Shown piece after piece: positions 17,114 through 26,172 of a DNA stretch of 64,000 bases. Under the pieces are notes generated by a model that was not told where the DNA came from, made no database searches, and saw only the letters and a list, made by a program, of their open reading frames with translations. Made by a program: the position numbers and the translations under genes. This DNA comes from CALLPQ01 sp039819545 (GTDB lineage: Bacteria; Pseudomonadota; Alphaproteobacteria; Caulobacterales; Parvularculaceae): contig JBCBRS010000008.1 in NCBI GenBank assembly GCA_039819545.1, positions 1-64,000 of the forward strand, read 5' to 3'. Positions within the stretch are counted from its first letter, which is position 1; each line of letters opens with the position of its first letter.

Positions 17114-17935
17114 TCACGCCAAACCCGCCGTCATCCCGCCATCAATACGCAATTCCGTACCCGTCACAAATCGCGATTCATCGGAAGCAAGATAAACAAC
17201 CGCATAGCCTACATCTTCAGGCTCCCCCAACCGGCGCAGGGGTATGTTGCGCACCAGTTTTTTCTCGCCGGTTTCCCCGCCGCCGCCAAGGGCGATGAGC
17301 GGGTCGATAATCGCTGTGCGGGTGAATACCGGATGCACACTGTTAGAGCGGATGTCATATTTCTCCCGCGCACAATGCATAGCAACCGAGCGCGCAAAAT
17401 GCGCGACGCCTGCCTTGGACGAATTGTAAGCAAGCGAGTTGGCATCGGCGAGCATGCTCGCGATGGAGGAGATGGTGATGATCGACGCAGGCTGCGACAT
17501 TTTCAGATAAGGCATTGCCGCTTGTGTGCCCATAAAAACGCCATTGAGATTGATGTCATGAACTTTCTTCCAGCCGTCGCTGGTTTCGGTTTCAATATTA
17601 CCCCACGTCCCAATCCCTGCATTATTGATCAGGACACTGATTCCACCCATTTTTGTTTCCGCATCGCGCAAAGCGTCATTCCATTGCGCTTCTTGCGTGA
17701 CATCAAGGGCAACGGCGTGGGCCGCGCTGGGATATTTGCGGTTGATTTTGCCTGCCTGCGCCTCGGCAGCCTCAGCGGTCACATCGCTTAGGGTGACGCT
17801 TGCCCCTTCGGCTGCCAGCATCTTTGCAAAGGTTGCGCCGAGGCCCTGACCCGCGCCAGTGATAAAGACTTTTTTGCCCGCGACGCGGTTGCCGCGCGCT
17901 GGCGCTGATTTTTTTTCGGTATTTTCGTCGACCAT
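17114..17935 (-). CDS. Short-chain dehydrogenase/reductase
   Basis: This is a classical SDR of 273 residues that should use NAD(P)H to oxidise or reduce a hydroxyl/keto group. The cofactor loop is TGAGQGLG (residues 26-33), the structural motif is NNAG (104-107), and the catalytic residues are Ser157, Tyr170 and Lys174 (SLAYNSSKAGV). Asp51 at the end of the second strand (TLSDVTAE) suggests NAD preference. The C terminus ends VTGTELRIDGGMTAGL. The substrate cannot be told from sequence. A 20-residue hydrophilic N-terminal extension precedes the fold. It lies 26 bases downstream of the ATPase-inhibitor gene, so the two are probably co-transcribed. Confidence 0.88.
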   Translation of the reverse strand: MVDENTEKKSAPARGNRVAGKKVFITGAGQGLGATFAKMLAAEGASVTLSDVTAEAAEAQAGKINRKYPSAAHAVALDVTQEAQWNDALRDAETKMGGISVLINNAGIGTWGNIETETSDGWKKVHDINLNGVFMGTQAAMPYLKMSQPASIITISSIASMLADANSLAYNSSKAGVAHFARSVAMHCAREKYDIRSNSVHPVFTRTAIIDPLIALGGGGETGEKKLVRNIPLRRLGEPEDVGYAVVYLASDESRFVTGTELRIDGGMTAGLA

Positions 17936-17961
17936 ATTGGGGTCCTTCCGCCGGGATGGCG

Positions 17962-18285
17962 TTACATCTGCGCGCGGATTTCGGCTTTTGCATCCTGAAG
18001 AAGCGCTTCCATCTGGCGGCGGATCTGGTGATCGGACTGCTCAACCTTTGCGTCGTCGAGATCACCGCGAATTTTGCGGAACACATCCTCATCGCCGGGC
18101 TCTTCCAGATCGGCACGGATCACGGTCTTGGCGTAGGCATCAGCCTCGGCACCCTCCAACCCCATCAAGCCCGCCGCCCAGAGGCCGAGCAGCTTGTTGC
18201 GCCGCGCCTCGACCTTGAATTGCAAGGCCTGATCATGGGCAAACTGCTTTTCGAATTTATCTTCGCGATCATTAAACCCGGTCAT
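17962..18285 (-). CDS. F1-ATPase inhibitor subunit zeta (DUF1476)
   Basis: The zeta subunit blocks rotation of the F1-ATPase in alphaproteobacteria and so prevents wasteful ATP hydrolysis. The 107-residue protein matches the family along its length: N-terminal inhibitory segment MTGFNDREDKFEKQFAHD, then QFKVEARRNKLLGLWAAGLMGLEGAEADAYAKTVI, ADLEEPGDEDVFRKIRGDL, and DHQIRRQMEALLQDAKAEI. ATG 18285 starts exactly at the conserved MTGFNDRE; upstream in-frame codons are not conserved. The atp operon is not in the window, which is normal for this gene. Confidence 0.93.
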   Translation of the reverse strand: MTGFNDREDKFEKQFAHDQALQFKVEARRNKLLGLWAAGLMGLEGAEADAYAKTVIRADLEEPGDEDVFRKIRGDLDDAKVEQSDHQIRRQMEALLQDAKAEIRAQM

Positions 18286-18615
18286 GGTGTGTTTCCTATT
18301 CGTTGGCCTGTGATGGGGAGACGCCGGCACCCTGCCCGCGGTGGTGCACATGGCAACTTCTTGGACTCCGTTCTACTGAAGGCCCCAAAGACCCGCAATC
18401 CCGGTGCGCAGGAGATTTCAGTATGGCCGGCGACAGCCACGAAAAAGCCCTGAACCGACGGTTAAAGGGAACCCTCGGTTTTGCTTTTCCCAATCCGGCA
18501 GACGTGCTACCCAGCGCCCTTGGGCAAGGGCCTGATTCCAGTATCGGCTGGCCCGGACAGCCCGCCCTTGCAGCAGCGCAAACAGGGCCGACCCACCCCG
18601 CACAAAAGGAATTCC
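18286..18615. other. Divergent intergenic region between zeta subunit and purC
   Basis: 330 bases with genes leaving in both directions. It should contain the purC promoter and leader and the zeta promoter. Open frames here are not convincing. No riboswitch-like fold was recognised by eye. Confidence 0.4.
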
Positions 18616-19449
18616 ATGTCCCGGCGCAAACAGATTTATGAAGGCAAGGCAAAGATCCTCTATGAGGGCCCGGAGCCGGGCACGATCATCCAGTATTTCA
18701 AGGACGACGCCACCGCCTTCAACAATCAGAAACATGCGGTGCTGGAGGGAAAAGGCGTTCTGAATAACCGGATTTCAGAATTCATCATGAAATCGCTCGA
18801 AACGATTTCCATCCCGACCCATTTCATCAAGCGCCTGAATATGCGCGAACAGCTGGTGCGCCAGGTAGAAATTGTCCCGCTGGAGGTTGTTGTGCGCAAT
18901 GTGGCCGCGGGCACCCTCGTCAAACGCCTCGGCGTTGATGATGGCGCAACCCTGCCCCGCTCCATCATCGAATTTTATTACAAAGACGATGACCTTGGTG
19001 ATCCGCTGGTATCTGAAGAACATATTACGGCATTCAATTGGGCGAACCCGCAAGAAATCGACGATATGATGTCCATGGCCTTGCGCATCAATGACTTTCT
19101 GTCGGGCATGTTTGTGGCTGTGGGTATCCGGCTGATCGATTTCAAACTGGAATTTGGCCGTCATTATGAGGGCGAACTCATGCGGCTCGTCCTTGCCGAT
19201 GAAATCAGCCCCGACAGCTGCCGACTTTGGGACATGGAAACCGACGACGTGATGGACAAAGACCGGTTTCGCAAGGACCTCGGCAATGTGATCGACGCTT
19301 ACCGCGAAGTGGCGCGGCGTCTCGGTATCCTGCGCGATTCAGAATTCCATGGCGCCAAGGGCCCGGTGCTCGTGACGGACAATGGCAAAGTTAGCGACAG
19401 CGTCAAATCAGTGCCCGCTCCAGAAGCGGCGGGTACGGACGATCAATAA
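18616..19449 (+). CDS. purC: Phosphoribosylaminoimidazole-succinocarboxamide synthase
   Basis: SAICAR synthetase joins CAIR and aspartate with ATP in purine synthesis. The start ATG 18616 has AAAGGA upstream and gives MSRRKQIYEGKAKILYEG, the family's ATP-binding N terminus. Further motifs are FKDDATAFN, FIKRLNMREQLVRQVEIVPLEVVVRNVAAGTLVKR, DLGDPLVSEEHI, LIDFKLEFGRH, and LADEISPDSCRLWD. The family is usually about 240 residues; this one has 277, with a C-terminal tail SDSVKSVPAPEAAGTDDQ. purS starts on the base after its stop, so purC-purS-purQ form one operon. Confidence 0.96.
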   Translation: MSRRKQIYEGKAKILYEGPEPGTIIQYFKDDATAFNNQKHAVLEGKGVLNNRISEFIMKSLETISIPTHFIKRLNMREQLVRQVEIVPLEVVVRNVAAGTLVKRLGVDDGATLPRSIIEFYYKDDDLGDPLVSEEHITAFNWANPQEIDDMMSMALRINDFLSGMFVAVGIRLIDFKLEFGRHYEGELMRLVLADEISPDSCRLWDMETDDVMDKDRFRKDLGNVIDAYREVARRLGILRDSEFHGAKGPVLVTDNGKVSDSVKSVPAPEAAGTDDQ

Positions 19450-19710
19450 ATGGCGGAAAACTCCATGAAAGCGCGTATCCATATCACCTTAAAAACCGGC
19501 GTTCTGGACCCTCAGGGTAAAGCCATCGAAAATGCGCTGGCAGGTCTTGGTTTTGAGGGCGCGCGCAATGTGCGCCAGGGCAAGATGATCGAGCTTGACC
19601 TTGACGGTAGTGACGAAAACGCAGCCCGCGCGCAGGTTGATAAGATGTGCCAGCAGCTTTTGGCCAATCCCGTGATGGAAAACTACACCATCGAATTTCT
19701 GGCCGAGTAA
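19450..19710 (+). CDS. purS: FGAM synthetase small subunit PurS
   Basis: PurS is the small structural subunit of the three-part formylglycinamidine ribonucleotide synthetase (PurL-PurQ-PurS). The 86 residues show the family pattern KARIHITLKTGVLDPQGKAIENALAGLGFEGARNVRQGKMIELDL and end in ENYTIEFLAE. The gene abuts purC and is followed five bases on by purQ. An internal ATG at 19465 (MKARIHI) is a possible alternative start. Confidence 0.94.
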   Translation: MAENSMKARIHITLKTGVLDPQGKAIENALAGLGFEGARNVRQGKMIELDLDGSDENAARAQVDKMCQQLLANPVMENYTIEFLAE

Positions 19711-19715
19711 CGCCC

Positions 19716-20381
19716 ATGAAAACTGCCGTCATTGTTTATCCCGCCTCAAACTGCGACCGTGATGCGGCTGTGGCGCTGAAAGCGGTCACGGGCAAAGACC
19801 CGGCTATGGTCTGGCACGGTGAGACGACCCTGCCCGATAGCGATCTGATTGTCCTGCCTGGCGGATTTTCCTATGGCGATTATCTACGCTCCGGTGCCAT
19901 GGCCGCGCGTTCCCCCGTCACACAGGCCGTCATCGATAAGGCAAAAGCCGGAGTGCCCGTGATCGGTATCTGTAACGGTTTTCAGATTTTAACTGAAACG
20001 GGTCTTTTGCCAGGAGCACTTCTGCGTAACAAAGATCTCGACTTTGTTTGTCGCACCGTCACCGTCAGGGTTTGCAGCACACAGAACAGATTCACAGACG
20101 GCCTTCGGAATGGTCAGTATCTTGATTTTCCAGTGGCCCACCATGACGGCAATTATTTTGCCGATGACGAAACCTTGAATGCCCTTGATGGTGAAGGCCG
20201 CATCGCCTTTCGCTATGTGGACAATCCCAACGGGTCCGCCCGTGACATTGCCGGTATCGTCAATGAGACGGGTACGGTTCTCGGCATGATGCCCCATCCG
20301 GAGCGGGTGATTTCCCCCCTCCTCGGCGGTGATGACGGTTTGATGTTTTTTAGCCAGGTCGTGGCCGCCGCGGCGAGATAG
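19716..20381 (+). CDS. purQ: FGAM synthetase glutaminase subunit PurQ
   Basis: PurQ releases ammonia from glutamine for the PurL synthetase reaction. It is a class I glutamine amidotransferase with the triad Cys86 (GICNGFQ), His194 and Glu196 (MMPHPERV). Other motifs are VYPASNCDRD at the N terminus and LPGGFSYGDYLRSGAMAARSPV. Length is 221 residues, normal for the family. The start is ATG 19716, five bases after purS. The large subunit purL, often next in line, is absent here; the convergent eda gene begins five bases past the purQ stop. Confidence 0.95.
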   Translation: MKTAVIVYPASNCDRDAAVALKAVTGKDPAMVWHGETTLPDSDLIVLPGGFSYGDYLRSGAMAARSPVTQAVIDKAKAGVPVIGICNGFQILTETGLLPGALLRNKDLDFVCRTVTVRVCSTQNRFTDGLRNGQYLDFPVAHHDGNYFADDETLNALDGEGRIAFRYVDNPNGSARDIAGIVNETGTVLGMMPHPERVISPLLGGDDGLMFFSQVVAAAAR

Positions 20382-20386
20382 GCCGA

Positions 20387-20998
20387 CTACCCCCTTGCGG
20401 CGACTTTCGCATTTTCGGTAATAGCGGCCCAGTTTTTCTCGGCAATCATCGCGCGCGGCGCAACCCACGAGCCGCCAACGCAAACAACATTCGGCAGCGC
20501 CAGAAACGGGTCCGCCTCATCGCGGCCAATGCCGCCAGTGGGGCAGAATGTGACATCCGGGAAGGGCCCACCCAGCGCCTTCAGATAGGGCAAACCGCCC
20601 GCTGGCACCGCCGGAAAAAACTTCATCAGGGTGATATCCCGGTCGCAGATTGCCATCACATCAGACGGTGTTGCCGCGCCAAGCAGCACAGGCTCATTGA
20701 TACTTGTGGCCAGATCGAGGAGACCAAGGGTTGTACCCGGCGTCACAAGAAAGTCAGCACCGGCATCAATGGCGCTATAGCCTTGCTCCCGGTTACACAC
20801 GGTGCCCATACCGATGGTAGCCCCCTTAACCGCTTTCTTCGCCGCCTTCAGCGCATCAAGGGCCGCCGGGGTCCGCATGGTAAACTCAAAAACGTTCACA
20901 CCGCCCGCAATGAGCGCTTCAGCAAGGGGCACAGCATCGTCGGCATCATCAATTTCAATAACCGGCAGGACCCTGATGGTGTTGAGTAAATCGAGCAT
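20387..20998 (-). CDS. eda: KDPG/KHG aldolase (Entner-Doudoroff)
   Basis: The enzyme splits 2-keto-3-deoxy-6-phosphogluconate into pyruvate and glyceraldehyde-3-phosphate. The Schiff-base lysine is Lys126 in ITLMKFFPA. Glu38 and Arg42 lie in VFEFTMRT, with the same offsets as in the E. coli enzyme. Other motifs are IGMGTVCNREQ, FLVTPGTT and FCPTGGIGRDEA. Length (203 residues) is normal. No edd, zwf or pgl is adjacent. It converges on purQ. Confidence 0.93.
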   Translation of the reverse strand: MLDLLNTIRVLPVIEIDDADDAVPLAEALIAGGVNVFEFTMRTPAALDALKAAKKAVKGATIGMGTVCNREQGYSAIDAGADFLVTPGTTLGLLDLATSINEPVLLGAATPSDVMAICDRDITLMKFFPAVPAGGLPYLKALGGPFPDVTFCPTGGIGRDEADPFLALPNVVCVGGSWVAPRAMIAEKNWAAITENAKVAARG

Positions 20999-21161
20999 GA
21001 TGCCCTCTCTCGTGTCTTTGCCACTGATCGCGCCTTCGGTCAGAAAATCACCAAAAGACGGCGGTCTATAGGGCCCGGTTTGCTACCCCGACCCGGAGAT
21101 CTCTCCATTTATATCATGGAGAATTTAGATTGTATCGTGAATATCCATGTGAACAGCGCAA

Positions 21162-21194
21162 AAAAGAGGCCGGTCGAAACGACCGGCCTCTTTT
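21162..21194 (-). terminator. rpoC operon terminator
   Basis: AAAAGAGGCCGGTCG, a three-base loop and CGACCGGCCTCTTTT make a perfect 15-bp stem with a terminal T run on the minus strand. It lies 26 bases past the rpoC stop. This is a strong intrinsic terminator closing the rplJ-rplL-rpoB-rpoC transcript. Confidence 0.95.
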
Positions 21195-21219
21195 GACCTT
21201 GATGGGATACCGTCAGCGT

Positions 21220-24200
21220 TTAGCTTTCGTTCCCTTGCGGGAGTTCGTCGGGACTTGGCGTTTCGTCAGTTTTGAAGAACGCTTCTAGATCGTCAGCATT
21301 GCCCGTCTCGGGCGACGGTGTCTCGCCTGCAGTGCCCTCGCCCGCACTACCATCAGCCGGTGGCAGCGCCGCAGCATTTGCCCGCTCTTCCCGCTCGGCT
21401 AGCAAGACCGCGTCACGGCGATCAGCCTCCAGTTGGTGCGCCGCCATGACGCCGCCTGTACCCGCTGGGATCAGACGCCCAACAATGACGTTTTCCTTCA
21501 GGCCCTCAAGGTTATCAACCTTGCCTTGAACCGCAGCCTCGGTGAGCACGCGGGTCGTCTCCTGGAAGGATGCTGCCGAGATAAACGAGCGCGTTTGGAG
21601 AGATGCCTTGGTGATCCCGAGCAGAACAGGGACGCCTTTTGGCGGGGTTTTACCAAGATTATCGAGCTGCGCCACGGTCTCCTCAAACTCGACCTTATCC
21701 ACATGCTCCTCTTTCATATAGAGAGAGTCGCCCGGATCGGTGACTTCATATTTCTGGAGCATCTGGCGCACGATCACTTCGATATGCTTGTCGTTGATCG
21801 GTACACCCTGCAATCGGTAGACTTCCTGAATCTCATTGATGAGGTAATCAGCAAGCGGCTCAATACCAAGGATTGCGAGAATATCGTGCGGCGCGGGGTT
21901 CCCGTCCATGAGATATTCGCCCTTTGCAATAAAGTCGCCTTCCTGCACAGCAATATGCTTGCCTTTGGGCACCAGATAATCCACCGGCTCAAGGCTTTCA
22001 TCGGTGGGCACGATGGAGATCCGGCGCTTGTTTTTGTAATCGCGGCCAAAGGCAACTTTACCATCAATCTCGGCGATAATGGCGTGGTCCTTCGGACGGC
22101 GCGCTTCGAACAGTTCCGCCACCCGCGGCAGACCACCGGTGATGTCCTTGGTCTTGGCGCCCTCGGTTGGGATCCGCGCGAGCGCATCACCCACCCGGAC
22201 ATCCTCGCCATCTTCAACCGACAAAACAGCATCAACGGGCAGCGTGTAGCGAGCCTCGTTACCGGATTCCAGTTTCAACGGTTCGCCATCGGCACCGACA
22301 ATGGCAATGGCCGGCTTCAAATCCGCCGCCCGCGGATTAGACCGCCAGTCGGAGACCACTTTCGACGAAAGACCGGTGGCTTCATCGGCAATTACGCTGA
22401 TTGACAGGCCTTCCGCCAGATCCTCATATTTTACCTTACCGGCAAGTTCGGTCAGGATTGGAATGGTGTAAGGGTCCCAGTCAGCAAGACGCTGGCCACG
22501 CTCCACCTTTGAACCGTCATCAATACGCAGCTTTGTGCCATGGCTCACCTTGAAAGATGCGCTTTCAGTATCGTCGGCGGCAATGATTTTGATCAGGGTG
22601 TTCCGTCCCATGACGATCAGATCGCCATCGGAGTCTTTCACCACATTGCGGGCTTCCAGCTTGATTGTGCCTTCGTGGCTCGCCTCGATGAAGGAGGTGT
22701 CGCCAACTTGAGCGGTACCGCCCACGTGGAAGGTCCGCATGGTCAACTGCGTTCCCGGCTCCCCGATGGATTGAGCCGCGATCACGCCAACGGCTTCCCC
22801 GATATTCACGTGGCTACCACGCGCGAGATCACGACCGTAGCATTTTCCACAGATGCCCACCTGCGTTTCACAGGTCAGGGGCGAGCGTACACGAACGGTT
22901 TGAACACCAGACCGTTCAATCAACTCTGACTGGGCTTCATCAACCTCATCGCCAACCTTGCCAACGACAGTGCCATTCTGATCAACGATATCATCAAGAA
23001 GCGTGCGACCCAGAATACGCTGGGACAGGGGGACAACAATATCACCGGACTTCACCACAGGGCCAAGGGTTATTCCCTCAGTCGTGCCACAATCAACTTC
23101 GCGGATGATGCAATCCTGAGCCACGTCAACAAGACGCCGTGTCAGGTATCCGGAGTTCGCGGTTTTCAGGGCCGTATCGGCAAGACCCTTCCGCGCACCG
23201 TGGGTCGAGTTAAAGTATTCAAGAACCGTCAGCCCCTCCTTAAAGTTAGAGATGATCGGTGTCTCAATAATTTCACCCGATGGTTTCGCCATCAGGCCTC
23301 GCATGGCGCCCAGCTGGCGCATCTGTGTGGGCGAACCGCGGGCCCCGGAGTGGGACATCATATAGACTGAGTTGATTTCCATTTCCTGGCCGAGCACTTC
23401 GTCAATCTCGGCAGTGGAAATTTCCTTCATCATCTCGTCGGCAACTTTGTCCGTACACTTCGCCCATGCGTCGATGACTTTGTTGTATTTTTCACCGCGC
23501 GTAATGAAGCCGTCGGCATATTGCTGTTCATAATCGCGAACGAGTAACCGTGTTTCCTCGACGAGGGCGGTTTTCGCTTCGGGAATGATCATGTCATCCT
23601 TACCGAAGGAGATACCCGCTTTACACGCTTCCTTGAAGCCGAGGTCCATGATGTGGTCGGCGAAGATCACGGTCTTTTTCTGACCGCAATGGCGATAAAC
23701 AACGTCGATCAAACCCTGGATCGATTTCTTGGTGAGAACCTGGTTGATCACCTCAAACGGGACATTCCCATCTTTCGGCAAGACCTGCGCCACCTTCATG
23801 CGGCCCGGCGTTGTATCCACGATTTCGCGGATCGGGTTGCCGTCAAGATCAACAGATTCCCAAAGCGCTTTGACCTTGGCGTGGAGCGAGACAACGCCCG
23901 CGTCGAGCGCATGCTGGATCTCCTCAATAGTGCCAAAGGTCATGCCCTCGCCCGGCTCCCCTTCGCGCATTAGAGAGATATAGTAGAGGCCAAGAACAAT
24001 GTCCTGGGACGGAACAATAATCGGTTTCCCGTTGGCCGGTGACAGGATGTTGTTGGTGGACATCATCAGGACACGCGCTTCGAGCTGCGCCTCCAGCGAC
24101 AGCGGTACGTGCACCGCCATCTGGTCACCATCAAAGTCGGCGTTAAAGGCCGTACAAACCAGCGGGTGCAGCTGAATCGCCTTGCCTTCGATCAGCTTGG

Positions 24201-25521
24201 GTTCAAACGCCTGAATACCAAGACGGTGGAGCGTCGGCGCGCGGTTAAGCATCACCGGATGTTCACGGATGACCTCATCAAGGATATCCCACACCTCAGG
24301 GCGTTCTTTCTCCACAAGCTTTTTCGCCTGTTTTACCGTGGCGGACAAACCCTTGGCGTCCAGCCGCGAATAGATAAACGGCTTGAACAGTTCCAGCGCC
24401 ATTTTCTTGGGCAGACCGCATTCGTGCAGTTTCAATTCAGGCCCAACAACGATGACCGAGCGACCGGAATAATCCACGCGTTTGCCAAGCAGGTTCTGAC
24501 GGAACCGGCCTTGCTTGCCTTTCAGCATGTCCGACAGGGACTTCAGCGGGCGCTTGTTGGTACCTGTGATGACCCGGCCCCGGCGACCATTATCGAATAG
24601 CGCGTCAACCGCTTCTTGGAGCATCCGCTTTTCGTTCCGGACAATGATGTCTGGCGCACGCAGTTCGATAAGGCGCTTCAGGCGATTGTTTCGGTTGATC
24701 ACCCGGCGATAAAGATCGTTGAGATCGGAAGTGGCAAACCGGCCCCCGTCAAGCGGAACAAGCGGGCGCAGTTCCGGCGGGATCACCGGAATGACCGTCA
24801 TGATCATCCATTCTGGTTTGTTCCCGGACTGAGTAAACGCATCGATGATCTTTTTGCGTTTGGCCAGTTTCTTTGGCTTGAGCTCGGTCGTGGATTCTGC
24901 AATTTCAACCGCTAACTGCGCGGAGATTGCTTCGAGGTCCATGGCCATAAGAATTTCGCGGATCGCTTCCGCACCGATCCCGGCGGTAAAGCTGTCCTCG
25001 CCATACTCCTCCTGGGCCGTCATGTACTCCTCTTCGGTGAGAAGCTGCATGGGATCCAGCGCCGTGAGACCGGGCTCGATCACGATATATTTTTCGAAAT
25101 AGAGCACCCGCTCCACATCTTTCAACGTCATGTCGAGCATGAGCGAAATGCGAGACGGCAGAGATTTCAGGAACCAGATGTGGGCAACCGGCGCGGCCAG
25201 TTCGATATGGCCCATGCGGTCACGGCGCACCTTAGTCAACGTCACCTCGACACCACACTTTTCACAGGTGATGCCCTTATACTTCATGCGCTTGTACTTA
25301 CCGCAAAGGCACTCATAGTCTTTAACGGGACCAAAAATCCGTGCACAGAATAGACCGTCACGCTCGGGCTTAAACGTCCGGTAATTGATCGTCTCTGGCT
25401 TTTTGATTTCGCCAAACGACCAGGAGAGAATTTTCTCCGGGCTCGCCAGGGAAATTCGGATCTGGTTGAACGTGGACTGCAAGGCAGCCGGATTGAAGAC
25501 GTTCATCATTTCCTGGGACAT
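21220..25521 (-). CDS. rpoC: RNA polymerase beta' subunit
   Basis: This 1433-residue catalytic subunit has the Mg-binding NADFDGDQM loop with Asp462, Asp464 and Asp466. It has the N-terminal zinc finger (CLCGKYKRMKYKGITCEKCG) and the second zinc site (CETQVGICGKCYG). The bridge and trigger regions (MMSHSGARGSPTQMRQLGAMRGLMAKPSG; EPGTQLTMRTFHVGG) are intact. The C terminus is an alphaproteobacterial acidic/Pro tail (PADGSAGEGTAGETPSPETG). A strong ribosome site (GAGGAGA) precedes the start. Unusually, it is separated from rpoB by an unrelated reading frame of 204 codons. A strong terminator follows the gene. Confidence 0.98.
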   Translation of the reverse strand: MSQEMMNVFNPAALQSTFNQIRISLASPEKILSWSFGEIKKPETINYRTFKPERDGLFCARIFGPVKDYECLCGKYKRMKYKGITCEKCGVEVTLTKVRRDRMGHIELAAPVAHIWFLKSLPSRISLMLDMTLKDVERVLYFEKYIVIEPGLTALDPMQLLTEEEYMTAQEEYGEDSFTAGIGAEAIREILMAMDLEAISAQLAVEIAESTTELKPKKLAKRKKIIDAFTQSGNKPEWMIMTVIPVIPPELRPLVPLDGGRFATSDLNDLYRRVINRNNRLKRLIELRAPDIIVRNEKRMLQEAVDALFDNGRRGRVITGTNKRPLKSLSDMLKGKQGRFRQNLLGKRVDYSGRSVIVVGPELKLHECGLPKKMALELFKPFIYSRLDAKGLSATVKQAKKLVEKERPEVWDILDEVIREHPVMLNRAPTLHRLGIQAFEPKLIEGKAIQLHPLVCTAFNADFDGDQMAVHVPLSLEAQLEARVLMMSTNNILSPANGKPIIVPSQDIVLGLYYISLMREGEPGEGMTFGTIEEIQHALDAGVVSLHAKVKALWESVDLDGNPIREIVDTTPGRMKVAQVLPKDGNVPFEVINQVLTKKSIQGLIDVVYRHCGQKKTVIFADHIMDLGFKEACKAGISFGKDDMIIPEAKTALVEETRLLVRDYEQQYADGFITRGEKYNKVIDAWAKCTDKVADEMMKEISTAEIDEVLGQEMEINSVYMMSHSGARGSPTQMRQLGAMRGLMAKPSGEIIETPIISNFKEGLTVLEYFNSTHGARKGLADTALKTANSGYLTRRLVDVAQDCIIREVDCGTTEGITLGPVVKSGDIVVPLSQRILGRTLLDDIVDQNGTVVGKVGDEVDEAQSELIERSGVQTVRVRSPLTCETQVGICGKCYGRDLARGSHVNIGEAVGVIAAQSIGEPGTQLTMRTFHVGGTAQVGDTSFIEASHEGTIKLEARNVVKDSDGDLIVMGRNTLIKIIAADDTESASFKVSHGTKLRIDDGSKVERGQRLADWDPYTIPILTELAGKVKYEDLAEGLSISVIADEATGLSSKVVSDWRSNPRAADLKPAIAIVGADGEPLKLESGNEARYTLPVDAVLSVEDGEDVRVGDALARIPTEGAKTKDITGGLPRVAELFEARRPKDHAIIAEIDGKVAFGRDYKNKRRISIVPTDESLEPVDYLVPKGKHIAVQEGDFIAKGEYLMDGNPAPHDILAILGIEPLADYLINEIQEVYRLQGVPINDKHIEVIVRQMLQKYEVTDPGDSLYMKEEHVDKVEFEETVAQLDNLGKTPPKGVPVLLGITKASLQTRSFISAASFQETTRVLTEAAVQGKVDNLEGLKENVIVGRLIPAGTGGVMAAHQLEADRRDAVLLAEREERANAAALPPADGSAGEGTAGETPSPETGNADDLEAFFKTDETPSPDELPQGNES

Positions 25522-25536
25522 AGTATTCTCCTCGAA

Positions 25537-25555
25537 AATCCAGTTACTCTGGATT
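25537..25555 (-). promoter_or_regulatory. Inverted repeat at the orphan-gene stop / rpoC leader
   Basis: On the minus strand AATCCAG-AGTAA-CTGGATT forms a perfect 7-bp hairpin followed by TTTC. It overlaps the stop codon of the 25554-26168 gene and ends 16 bases before the rpoC start, just ahead of the GAGGAGA ribosome site. It could be a weak attenuator or an RNA processing site. There is no evidence beyond the symmetry. Confidence 0.4.
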
Positions 25556-26168
25556 AATTACGTTCTTTGATCATTCGAGCACGACCTTGGGGACTGTCAG
25601 ATTCCCGCCAATATCCGGCCTTACAATGTAGGTTCATCTGGAAGTCATCTGGATTACGGTTTTCATAACCTGGATCTAACTTGCGTTGACAAAACTTAAA
25701 TTTCCTCGACGTTGAAAAAATTTGAGCTGTAGGTGAATATACATGTGACGTACTGCCATATTGAAGGATTTTTAGTCGGTGTCCCTCGTGTTCGACATAT
25801 AAATCTCCCGCTTTAACATCGTGAAGAATCCAGTTCGAATGAAACATGACCGGATAAGAGTTAGGCTCATAGTTATCGATCCCGACTAAGAATTCACGAC
25901 CATTCAAACTGCACTTAAATGGATTCAATGCGATCTGCGATGGGGTATAGATACTATTTTTATTCAACTCATTCAGTAACTGATCATTCCCAAATCCCCC
26001 CAAATATTCGGCATCGTTCTCGGTAAACACGATCAGACGATCAATATCTTCCTTGCACGAAATGTGAATCACTTCGCGCTGTTGATCCAAATCAAATGGA
26101 TCCCGGTATCGATCAGAATTATCTGTGCCGATCTGAATAGCATACGCGGCAATAATGGTCAGGAACAT
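25554..26168 (-). CDS. Unrecognised AT-rich gene inserted between rpoB and rpoC
   Basis: This 204-residue open frame lies between rpoB and rpoC on the same strand. It has ATG five bases past the rpoB stop, a GGGGTAGGTG ribosome site formed by the end of rpoB, and TAA 32 bases before rpoC. The N terminus MFLTIIAAYAIQIG is hydrophobic, a possible short signal or anchor. The rest is polar and soluble-looking, with aromatic clusters (SYPVMFHSNWILHDVKAGDLYVEHEG) and five cysteines. I recognise no family. Three sampled 60-base lines hold 38% G+C in total (68/180), against 55% in a neighbouring rpoB line, which suggests recent arrival. The frame has no internal stops and keeps operon spacing, so it is probably expressed. 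Confidence 0.7.
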   Translation of the reverse strand: MFLTIIAAYAIQIGTDNSDRYRDPFDLDQQREVIHISCKEDIDRLIVFTENDAEYLGGFGNDQLLNELNKNSIYTPSQIALNPFKCSLNGREFLVGIDNYEPNSYPVMFHSNWILHDVKAGDLYVEHEGHRLKILQYGSTSHVYSPTAQIFSTSRKFKFCQRKLDPGYENRNPDDFQMNLHCKAGYWRESDSPQGRARMIKERN

Positions 26169-26172
26169 TCAC

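Noticed and set aside
16561..17195. Plus-strand open frames reading FPGKRSADPG-like peptides over and over
   Set aside because: They are translations of the 114-bp intergenic repeat in several frames, without ribosome sites; the same peptide arises at every repeat copy.
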